Source: an uncultured Actinomycetes bacterium (GTDB taxonomy: Bacteria; Actinomycetota; Thermoleophilia; Solirubrobacterales; 70-9). Taken from it: a stretch of 5,244 nt of DNA. Within the stretch, counting starts at the first letter, position 1; every line of letters starts with the position of its first letter. Location: positions 1-5,244 of the forward strand of contig CAMPIP010000169.1 in assembly GCA_946886425.1 (NCBI GenBank), given 5' to 3'. Shown here piece after piece: positions 1 to 4,297 of this stretch. Made by a program: the position numbers and the translations under genes. The notes beneath the pieces are model-generated. The model saw only the letters and a program-made list of their open reading frames with translations, was not told the origin of the DNA and did not search any database.

Positions 1-494
1 TCGGCATGGGCGACGTCCTCAGCCTGATCGAGAAGGCCGAGCAGCAGGTCGACGAAGATGAGGCGCTCGACCTCCAGCGCAAGCTCGAAAAGGACGAATT
101 CACCCTCGAAGACTTCCGCCAGCAGATGCGCCAGGTGCGGAAAATGGGCCCGTTGAGCAGCATCATCGGGATGCTGCCGGGGATGGGGGCGATGAAACAG
201 CTGAAGAACGCGAACGTCGACGAGCGCGAGATGGACCGGGTCGAGGCGATCATTCTCTCGATGACGCCGGAAGAGCGGGCCAACCCAGCGATGATCAACG
301 GCTCCCGCCGCAAACGCATCGCCAGCGGCTCCGGGGTCCGCGTCCAGAACGTCAAGCAGCTGATCAAACAGTTCGACCAGATGCGCAAGCTGATGCGCTC
401 GATGAGCGGCGGCAAGATGCCGAACGAACAGCAGCTGGCCCACATGATGGGCGGTTCGCCACGGGCTCCGCGCCCGAAGATGCGGCGACGGTAG
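1..494 (+). CDS. ffh: Signal recognition particle protein Ffh, C-terminal part (5' truncated by the window)
   Basis: This is the C-terminal 163 residues of the SRP GTPase, which binds 4.5S/SRP RNA and signal peptides and delivers ribosomes to FtsY at the membrane. The frame enters at base 3 with [12 protein letters not shown], the usual junction from the G domain into the methionine-rich M domain. The NG domain lies upstream of the window. In the fragment, residues 48-61 ([14 protein letters not shown]) form the hydrophobic finger loop. Residues 100-117 ([12 protein letters not shown] and following) are the helix-turn-helix that grips SRP RNA. The tail is rich in Met and basic residues and ends RRR, a normal Ffh end. 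Nothing looks broken. The gene stops 38 nt before rpsP on the same strand, so co-transcription with the ribosomal genes is likely (inference). Confidence 0.97.
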   Translation, partial: GMGDVLSLIEKAEQQVDEDEALDLQRKLEKDEFTLEDFRQQMRQVRKMGPLSSIIGMLPGMGAMKQLKNANVDEREMDRVEAIILSMTPEERANPAMINGSRRKRIASGSGVRVQNVKQLIKQFDQMRKLMRSMSGGKMPNEQQLAHMMGGSPRAPRPKMRRR

Positions 495-496
495 GC

Positions 497-509
497 CGGC
501 GGCCCGCCG
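497..509 (+). other. Short GC hairpin after ffh
   Basis: CGGCG (497-501) and CGCCG (505-509) can pair around a 3-nt loop just after the ffh stop. Only ATTCT follows, with no real T-run, so it is a poor intrinsic terminator. It may be chance in GC-rich DNA. Confidence 0.2.
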
Positions 510-515
510 ATTCTG

Positions 516-521
516 TAACCT
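516..521 (+). promoter_or_regulatory. Possible -10 hexamer for rpsP
   Basis: TAACCT fits the loose TANNNT -10 pattern of high-GC Gram-positives and ends 11 nt before the rpsP ATG. A transcript from it would have a leader of only a few bases, which fits the lack of any Shine-Dalgarno sequence. No convincing -35 box is visible, so this is a weak call. Confidence 0.22.
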
Positions 522-532
522 GCCCCGTCCGA

Positions 533-787
533 ATGGCTGTACGGATAAGACTCAGACGAGTGGGTTCGAAGAAGAACCCGATCTGGCGCATCGTCGTCGC
601 CGACAAACGCTCCCCGCGTGACGGCCGCACGATCGAGACGATCGGGCAGTACAACCCGCAGACCGAGCCCTCGACGATCGTGATCGACGAGGAGCGCGCG
701 CGCCACTGGCTCGAGCACGGCGCCCAGCCTTCGGAGACGGTGGCGGGCCTGCTCCGCACCAAAGGCATCGCCGCCTCCGGCAGCTAG
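533..787 (+). CDS. rpsP: 30S ribosomal protein S16
   Basis: The 84-residue product is a full-length S16, a small-subunit protein that binds 16S rRNA and is needed for 30S assembly. It opens with [16 protein letters not shown], carries the family block [14 protein letters not shown] at residues 19-32, and continues with [10 protein letters not shown]. Length matches the family (about 80-90 residues). The ATG is chosen because the conserved N-terminus begins there. No Shine-Dalgarno sequence precedes it (CCTGCCCCGTCCGA), so translation may be leaderless or coupled to ffh. The stop TAG is directly followed by the khpA ATG with no spacer, which indicates translational coupling. Gene order ffh-rpsP-khpA is common in high-GC Gram-positives. 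Confidence 0.98.
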   Translation: MAVRIRLRRVGSKKNPIWRIVVADKRSPRDGRTIETIGQYNPQTEPSTIVIDEERARHWLEHGAQPSETVAGLLRTKGIAASGS

Positions 788-1018
788 ATGACCGAGCTGA
801 TCGAGTTTCTGGTCAGGGCCCTCGTCGAGGACCCTGAGGCGGTCGTGGTCGAGGAGCTCGAAGAGGACGGCGACCTCGTCTACGAGGTGACCGTCGCCGA
901 GGGCGACCTCGGGCGGGTGATCGGCAAAGGCGGGCGCGTGGCCAACGCGATCCGGACCATTGCCAAGGCGGCCGCGGTGCGGATCGACCGCCGCGTCATC
1001 GTCGACATTCTCGATTGA
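788..1018 (+). CDS. khpA: KH-domain RNA-binding protein KhpA
   Basis: This 76-residue single-KH protein belongs to the KhpA/YlqC family, which binds RNA, usually as a dimer or with KhpB/EloR, and affects small RNAs, envelope growth or ribosome-linked RNA handling depending on the species. The N-terminal MTELIEFLVRALVEDPEAV is typical. The KH GxxG loop is seen as VIGKGG (residues 44-49), followed by the helix RVANAIRTIAKAAAV and a final strand RRVIVDIL. The ATG abuts the rpsP stop without any spacer, and no Shine-Dalgarno sequence is seen, so initiation probably depends on terminating ribosomes. Its own stop overlaps the trmD start in TTGA. In most bacteria with this order rimM would follow, but here it does not. 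Confidence 0.95.
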   Translation: MTELIEFLVRALVEDPEAVVVEELEEDGDLVYEVTVAEGDLGRVIGKGGRVANAIRTIAKAAAVRIDRRVIVDILD

Positions 1019-1692
1019 AGCTCGACGTCTTCACGCTCTTCCCGGAGGCCTTCGACTGGTTCCGGACCCAGCGCTCGGTCCAGAACGCGGTCCGCGAAGG
1101 CAACGAGCTGCGCTTCTTCGACTACCGCGAGACGACGCCGCTCAAAGCCGGCCAGGTCGACGACTCGCCCTACGGCGGCGGCGCCGGGATGGTGCTGCGG
1201 GTGGACGTCGTCGACGCGGCGCTGCGGGCCGCATACCCGAACGACGAGCAGCCGCGCCGGGTCCTGCTGACCCCGACCGGCCGCCTGCTCGACGACGAGC
1301 TGGCCGACGAGCTGACCGCCGAGCCGCACCTGGCGATCCTCTGCGGGCGCTACGAGGGCTTCGATGAGCGCGTCCACGAGCACTTCGCCGATGACGAGGT
1401 CTCGATCGGCCGCTACGTCCTCGCCGGCGGCGAGCTGCCGGCGATGGTGCTCGCCGACGTGGTGATGCGCAAGTTGCCGGGAGCCCTCGGACACGCCGAC
1501 TCGGCGGTCGAGGAGTCCTTCAGCCAGGTCCTCGAGGGCATGCCCGAGTACCCGCACTACACGCGCCCGCCGGTCCACCGGGGGTGGGGAGTGCCCGAGG
1601 TGTTGCTCTCCGGGGACCATGAGAAGGTGCGCCAGTGGCGGCTCGCGCAGAGCCGGATTCGCGCCGAGCAGTTCGAAACAGGCGCCGAGTAG
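1015..1692 (+). CDS. trmD: tRNA (guanine-37-N1)-methyltransferase TrmD
   Basis: TrmD uses S-adenosylmethionine to make m1G37 in tRNAs reading CCN, CUN and CGG codons, preventing frameshifts. The 225-residue product has the SPOUT knot signatures: LFPEAF (8-13), [12 protein letters not shown] (49-60), LLTPTGR (84-90), [12 protein letters not shown] (109-120), [15 protein letters not shown] (131-145), and then YPHYTRP and [10 protein letters not shown] (193-202). The start is TTG at 1015, because the conserved [10 protein letters not shown] begins immediately after it and the codon overlaps the khpA stop by 4 nt. One oddity: the loop that reads EDSF in E. coli, containing catalytic Asp169, reads EESF here (Glu167). 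The C-terminal domain is short compared with the roughly 255 residues of E. coli TrmD but keeps the LLSG...WR segment. Identity is secure; full catalytic competence is inferred. Confidence 0.97.
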   Translation: MKLDVFTLFPEAFDWFRTQRSVQNAVREGNELRFFDYRETTPLKAGQVDDSPYGGGAGMVLRVDVVDAALRAAYPNDEQPRRVLLTPTGRLLDDELADELTAEPHLAILCGRYEGFDERVHEHFADDEVSIGRYVLAGGELPAMVLADVVMRKLPGALGHADSAVEESFSQVLEGMPEYPHYTRPPVHRGWGVPEVLLSGDHEKVRQWRLAQSRIRAEQFETGAE

Positions 1693-1699
1693 CTACCAT
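1672..1699 (+). promoter_or_regulatory. Weak candidate promoter before rplS
   Basis: TTCGAA (1672-1677) and TACCAT (1694-1699) are separated by 16 nt and loosely resemble -35 and TANNNT -10 boxes at the trmD stop. A start near 1706 would produce a short rplS leader. The match is weak, and read-through from trmD is at least as likely. Confidence 0.2.
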
Positions 1700-1700
1700 T

Positions 1701-1742
1701 CCGCCACCGCGCGGTTCCCGCACCCGGGTCCGGCGGTTTTTT
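1701..1742 (+). terminator. Hairpin plus T6, attenuator-like, in the rplS leader
   Basis: A compound stem can form: CCGCC (1701-1705) with GGCGG (1732-1736), then GG/CC (1713-1714 with 1730-1731), then CCCG/CGGG (1717-1720 with 1725-1728) closing a 4-nt loop. TTTTTT (1737-1742) follows with no gap, the standard layout of an intrinsic terminator. Competing pairings exist, such as the palindromes ACCGCGCGGT (1706-1715) and ACCCGGGT (1722-1729), and ACCGC with 1733-1737. The T-run ends 11 nt before the rplS ATG. There is no room for a new promoter there, so rplS must be reached by read-through. Conditional attenuation is the best reading; ribosomal-protein leaders that autoregulate rplS are known in other bacteria. 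No measured evidence exists here. Confidence 0.5.
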
Positions 1743-1753
1743 CTCGTCACGAC

Positions 1754-2431
1754 ATGAGCTCCGTAATCGACAAAATCGAGCGCGACCAGCTGAGGAAGGG
1801 CCTGCCCTCCTTCGCTCCCGGCGACCGTGTCCGCGTCCACTTCCAGGTGATCGAGGGAAGCCGGAAGCGAACCCAGGTCTTCGAGGGCGTCGTCCTTCGT
1901 CGTCAGGGATCCGGCGTGCGCGAGACCTTCACCGTCCGCAAGCAGTCCTTCGGCGTCGGCGTCGAGCGGACGTTCCCGCTGCACTCGCCGAAGATCGAGA
2001 AACTCGAGGTGGCGGCCCGCGGCGACGTGCGGCGCGCCAAGCTCTACTACCTGCGCGGCCGGATCGGCAAGGCCGCCCGCGTCGCCGAGCGGCGCTGGGG
2101 CATCGACGAGGACATGGTTTCCGCGGCGCCCACCGAGGTCGAGGCGACCGACGCCGAGGGCGCCACCCAGGACGAGGTCGTCGGCGCCGTCGAGACGCCC
2201 GAGGAGGCGCCGGCAGCCGAGGCCGAGGAGGCAGCTGCCGTTGACGAGCAGGCCCCGGAGGCAGAGGCCGCCGAGGAGGCGACTCCTGAGGCCGAGACTG
2301 AGGCAGTGGCAGAGGCGGACGCCGAGGCGCCCGCGGCCGGGGAGACCGAGGACAGCAGCGCAGCGCCTGAGGATGCCGAGGACGAGGCGCCGGCCTCCTC
2401 GGCCGGCGACTCCGACGAGGGCAAGGCCTGA
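1754..2431 (+). CDS. rplS: 50S ribosomal protein L19 with a long acidic C-terminal tail
   Basis: L19 sits at the 30S-50S interface of the ribosome. Residues 1 to about 114 form a complete L19: [19 protein letters not shown], then [43 protein letters not shown] (split over 42-63), and finally [20 protein letters not shown] normal L19 ends near there (about 115 residues). This one continues to 225 residues. Residues 116-225 hold about 38 Asp/Glu, much Ala, Pro and Thr, and only one basic residue (Lys224), so the tail is probably disordered and strongly negative. The start is ATG 1754, where family homology begins; an in-frame ATG at 1619 would add sequence that only shadows trmD. No Shine-Dalgarno sequence is visible. 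The stop overlaps the proposed lepB CTG. The tail is in frame and the window shows no frameshift. Confidence 0.96.
   Translation: MSSVIDKIERDQLRKGLPSFAPGDRVRVHFQVIEGSRKRTQVFEGVVLRRQGSGVRETFTVRKQSFGVGVERTFPLHSPKIEKLEVAARGDVRRAKLYYLRGRIGKAARVAERRWGIDEDMVSAAPTEVEATDAEGATQDEVVGAVETPEEAPAAEAEEAAAVDEQAPEAEAAEEATPEAETEAVAEADAEAPAAGETEDSSAAPEDAEDEAPASSAGDSDEGKA
2388..2408 (+). other. Perfect 8-bp GC hairpin at the rplS 3' end
   Basis: CGCCGGCC (2388-2395) pairs perfectly with GGCCGGCG (2401-2408) around the loop TCCTC. No T-run follows, so it is not an intrinsic terminator. It ends 8 nt before the GAGGG proposed as the lepB ribosome binding site. The loop bases CCTC (2397-2400) are complementary to that GAGG, which allows a possible pseudoknot. 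It lies within coding sequence of biased composition, so chance is possible. Confidence 0.4.
2417..2421 (+). promoter_or_regulatory. Ribosome binding site supporting the lepB CTG start
   Basis: GAGGG inside the last codons of rplS lies 6 nt upstream of CTG 2428, a good Shine-Dalgarno distance. It is the clearest such site in the window and helps decide the lepB start. Confidence 0.5.
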
Positions 2432-3048
2432 AACTCGCGGTCCCGAAGCCGACGTCCAAAGGCGGCGGGCTTGTCGAGCTAGTCGTCATAGTCGCGCTCG
2501 CCCTGGGATTGGCACTGGCGATCCAGGCCTGGCTGATCAAGCCGTACCAGATCCCTTCGGAATCCATGGAGCCGACGCTGGATGTCGGCCAGCGGGTCTT
2601 GGTCAACCGTTTCATCTACCACTTCACCGACCCGGGGGCGGGGGACATCGTCGTCTTCCATCCGCCGGCGGGTGCCGACAACGGCACCGAATGCGGCGTC
2701 ATGCCGAAGCCGGGCGAAGCCTGTCCGAAGCCGACCAAAGCCGAGTCGAGCCAGAACTTCATCAAGCGGATCGTCGCCGGGCCGGGGGACACGCTCTCGG
2801 TCAAAGACGGCCACCCGGTCGTCAACGGCGTCGAGAAGACCGATGAGCCATACACGAACCCCTGCGGAAGCGCCGCGGCCTGCAACATGCCGCGTACCAT
2901 CACGATTCCACCCGACCACTACTTCATGATGGGCGACAACCGTGGGGCGAGCGACGACAGCCGTTTCTGGGGACCGGTTCCCCGAGACTGGATCATCGGC
3001 AAGGCCTTTGCCACCTACTGGCCCCCCGACCGGGTCGGCCTCCTCTAA
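2428..3048 (+). CDS. lepB: Type I signal peptidase LepB
   Basis: This membrane-anchored serine-lysine protease removes signal peptides from exported proteins. With a CTG start at 2428 it is 206 residues: a short basic cytoplasmic end ([10 protein letters not shown]), one membrane helix at about 15-37, then the outside catalytic domain. Box B is PSESMEPTL with nucleophile Ser46, box C is GDIVVFHPP, box D is [11 protein letters not shown] with general base Lys113, and box E is [11 protein letters not shown] (169-179). No ATG, GTG or TTG lies in frame upstream of TTG 2509, and that TTG would cut the membrane helix in half. CTG overlaps the rplS stop as CTGA and has GAGGG placed before it. Four cysteines (89, 99, 146, 152) in the outside domain form two close pairs. 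Function is certain; the start is probable. Confidence 0.93.
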   Translation: MKLAVPKPTSKGGGLVELVVIVALALGLALAIQAWLIKPYQIPSESMEPTLDVGQRVLVNRFIYHFTDPGAGDIVVFHPPAGADNGTECGVMPKPGEACPKPTKAESSQNFIKRIVAGPGDTLSVKDGHPVVNGVEKTDEPYTNPCGSAAACNMPRTITIPPDHYFMMGDNRGASDDSRFWGPVPRDWIIGKAFATYWPPDRVGLL

Positions 3049-3073
3049 GCCGGGGAAGCTGCATCGTCGGCGG

Positions 3074-3712
3074 TTGGCCCGCAGCCGGCGACTCTTCGCT
3101 TTCGACCGCGGGCTCGAGAGCCGCTACGTGGCCGGCACCGACGAGGCCGGGCGGGGCTGCCTGGCCGGGCCGCTGGTCGCGGCCGCGGTCCTGATCGACT
3201 ACGAGACCCTCTCCCGAGCGGACCGCCGCGCCCTCGCCGGCCTGCACGACTCCAAGCAGATGCTCGAGGAGCGGCGGATGGAGATCTACCCGTCCGTCCT
3301 GCGCGCCGCCGCCCGGGTCAGCGTGGTTGTCCGCAGCGCTGCGGGGATCGACCGCCGCGGCCTGCACGTGACCAACCTCGAAGCGCTCTCGGTGGCGCTG
3401 GAACGGCTCGACCCGCCCGCCGAGGCGATCTGCCTCTCCGACGGCTTCCCGTTGAAGCGCTGCGCGGTCCCGCATCGCGCCGTCGTCGAAGGCGATGGCA
3501 CCAGCGCCGCGATCGCCGCCGCCTCGGTGGTCGCCAAGGTCACCCGCGATCGCTACATGCGCGAAGCCGCCCAGCGCCATCCCGGCTGGGGCTTCGAGGA
3601 GCACGTCGGCTACTCCACCCCGGAGCACCGCGCGGCGATAGAGGAGCTCGGCATCTCGCCGCTGCACCGCCGCTCGTTCCAGTCTGTGGCTTATAGCCAG
3701 CTGAGCCTCTGA
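3074..3712 (+). CDS. rnhB: Ribonuclease HII
   Basis: RNase HII cuts the RNA strand of RNA-DNA hybrids and starts removal of single ribonucleotides from DNA. From TTG 3074 the product has 212 residues, usual for the family. The active-site motif GTDEAGRG gives Asp23 and Glu24, SDGFPL gives Asp123, and EGDGTSAAIAAASVVAKVTRDR (139-160) gives Asp141. DSK at 59-61 and GYSTPEH at 179-185 are also typical. The start is uncertain: TTG gives MARSRRLFAFDRGLESRYVAG, a normal-looking lead-in. CTG 3059 would add five residues and lies only 2 nt after GGGGA (3052-3056), too close for a good binding site. An in-frame ATG at 2942 would overlap lepB by over 100 nt and is unlikely. The gene sits 25 nt after lepB, probably in the same transcript. 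Confidence 0.94.
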   Translation: MARSRRLFAFDRGLESRYVAGTDEAGRGCLAGPLVAAAVLIDYETLSRADRRALAGLHDSKQMLEERRMEIYPSVLRAAARVSVVVRSAAGIDRRGLHVTNLEALSVALERLDPPAEAICLSDGFPLKRCAVPHRAVVEGDGTSAAIAAASVVAKVTRDRYMREAAQRHPGWGFEEHVGYSTPEHRAAIEELGISPLHRRSFQSVAYSQLSL

Positions 3713-3815
3713 CGCGCCTGACGCGGCGCATCTCGGCGTCCTCGTTCGGTCATGTGCAGAGCACACTCCCTCGCTCGTCCTTGAGCTGCTTGGTCAGGCA
3801 CGCCAGCTTGCATGT
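3713..3815. other. Gene-free spacer between convergent rnhB and yraN
   Basis: No convincing gene lies here. Small structures are visible: TGACGCG occurs twice (3710-3716 and 3719-3725), and CCTCGTTCGGTC (3740-3751) resembles CCTCGCTCGTCC (3769-3780) at 9 of 12 positions. TGTGC (3753-3757) pairs with GCACA (3761-3765) around AGA, and AGCTG (3784-3788) can pair with CAGCT (3804-3808). No T-run or A-run marks an intrinsic terminator for either gene. On the - strand the frame stays open for 21 codons past the yraN stop. The stretch could be a dispersed repeat, a structured 3' UTR or decayed sequence; I cannot tell which. Confidence 0.5.
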
Positions 3816-4190
3816 TCAGAAGGCGTTGCGGATGTGCTCGATTGCGGTCGCCCGGCCGCGGTCGAAGGTGACGCCGACGACGTCGAAGCGGATCGTCTGG
3901 CAGTGGGGCGCGTCGCGGTGGTCGGCCAGCCAGGCGGCGGCGAGGCGGCGGATGCGCTGTTGCTTGCGACGGTCGACGGCGAGGGCGGGACGCTCGGGGC
4001 CGTAGGCGGCATTCCGGCGGCCGGCTTTGACCTCGACGAAGACCAGCGCGTCGACGTCGCGGGCGACGATGTCGAGCTCGCCATGGCGGGTGCGGGCATT
4101 GCGGGCGAGCAGCTGCCAGCCGGCCGCGTCGAGGCGGCGGGCGACGAGATTCTCGGCCTGGCGGCCCAGGTTCTGGCGGGCGACGGTCAT
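3816..4190 (-). CDS. yraN: YraN/UPF0102 family protein with endonuclease-like fold
   Basis: The 124-residue product matches UPF0102 in length and sequence. The family has a predicted PD-(D/E)XK nuclease-like core, and its cellular role is not settled. The N-terminus RQNLGRQAENLVARRLDAAGW is the usual helix. The core GELDIVARD (37-45) and LVFVEVKAG (49-57) supply candidate metal ligands Glu38, Asp40, Glu53 and Lys55. The C-terminal FDVVGV strand and the ending IEHIRNAF are typical. ATG 4190 is chosen because homology begins there; an upstream in-frame ATG at 4319 adds unrelated residues that run into the comM gene. No Shine-Dalgarno sequence is visible. In related genomes yraN usually lies in the same direction between rnhB and yifB/comM. 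Here it is reversed and must have its own promoter in 4191-4297. Confidence 0.92.
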   Translation of the reverse strand: MTVARQNLGRQAENLVARRLDAAGWQLLARNARTRHGELDIVARDVDALVFVEVKAGRRNAAYGPERPALAVDRRKQQRIRRLAAAWLADHRDAPHCQTIRFDVVGVTFDRGRATAIEHIRNAF

Positions 4191-4297
4191 TGGTTTTGGG
4201 CCAAGGGCCCGGGCGTTACAGATTCGCCCCTCTTTTGACCCGCAAGATTTCGATTTAGCGCCCCACGCGTGAAATTTCCTTCCGTAGCGTCGTCGTC
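4191..4297. promoter_or_regulatory. Divergent yraN/comM intergenic region
   Basis: Both genes must start from these 107 nt, which are locally richer in A and T than the rest. For comM, TTGACC (4235-4240) is a good -35-like word but its best partner, TAGCGC (4256-4261), is only 15 nt on and imperfect. TAGCGT (4285-4290) fits TANNNT and would start transcription at about the GTG itself, giving a leaderless message. GAAATTTC (4271-4278) is a perfect 8-nt palindrome and a possible operator. GGGCC/GGCCC (4198-4202 and 4206-4210) can form a small hairpin near the yraN start. No clear -10 box for yraN is seen on the - strand. Individual boxes are uncertain, but a promoter-bearing region is required by the layout. 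Confidence 0.45.

Larger units (their letters stand above)
2099..2428 (+). repeat. Low-complexity GAG/GCC-rich segment coding the acidic L19 tail
   Basis: This stretch is built from recurring GAGGCN, GCCGAG and GACGAG units; for example GGCCGAGGAGGC at 2221 and close relatives near 2266, and GAGGCGCCGGC twice. It encodes alternating Glu/Asp and Ala runs. Such DNA can change length by slippage, so tail length may differ between strains (inference). The reverse strand also reads open here, but as low-complexity Ser/Ala or Pro/Arg, which are shadows. Confidence 0.7.

Noticed and set aside
880..1620. A 246-codon open frame on the - strand
   Set aside because: It is the antisense shadow of khpA and trmD, with no domain signature and a His/Arg/Val-rich composition.
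1619..1753. N-terminal extension of L19 from ATG 1619
   Set aside because: The added 45 residues overlap trmD and cross the hairpin and T6; L19 homology starts at ATG 1754.
2509..2511. TTG 2509 as the lepB start
   Set aside because: It would begin in the middle of the membrane helix and lose the basic anchor end; CTG 2428 explains both and has a binding site.
1929..2615. Open frames on both strands over the L19 tail (also 2047-2424 - and 2241-2846 +)
   Set aside because: They are Arg/Pro or Ser/Ala low-complexity readings of the GAG/GCC-rich tail DNA. The L19 frame is the one continuous with a conserved domain.
2993..3766. A 257-codon open frame on the - strand
   Set aside because: Antisense to rnhB, which has its full set of catalytic residues on the + strand. 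Only its first codons lie in the spacer.
3740..3770. GTTCGGTC near a small hairpin as part of a tRNA
   Set aside because: No acceptor stem, anticodon arm or full T arm can be assembled around it.
3813..3818. Programmed read-through of the yraN TGA into 21 more codons
   Set aside because: The protein ends at the normal family terminus (IEHIRNAF) before the TGA, and no read-through or selenocysteine element is visible. It is kept only as a note in the spacer finding.
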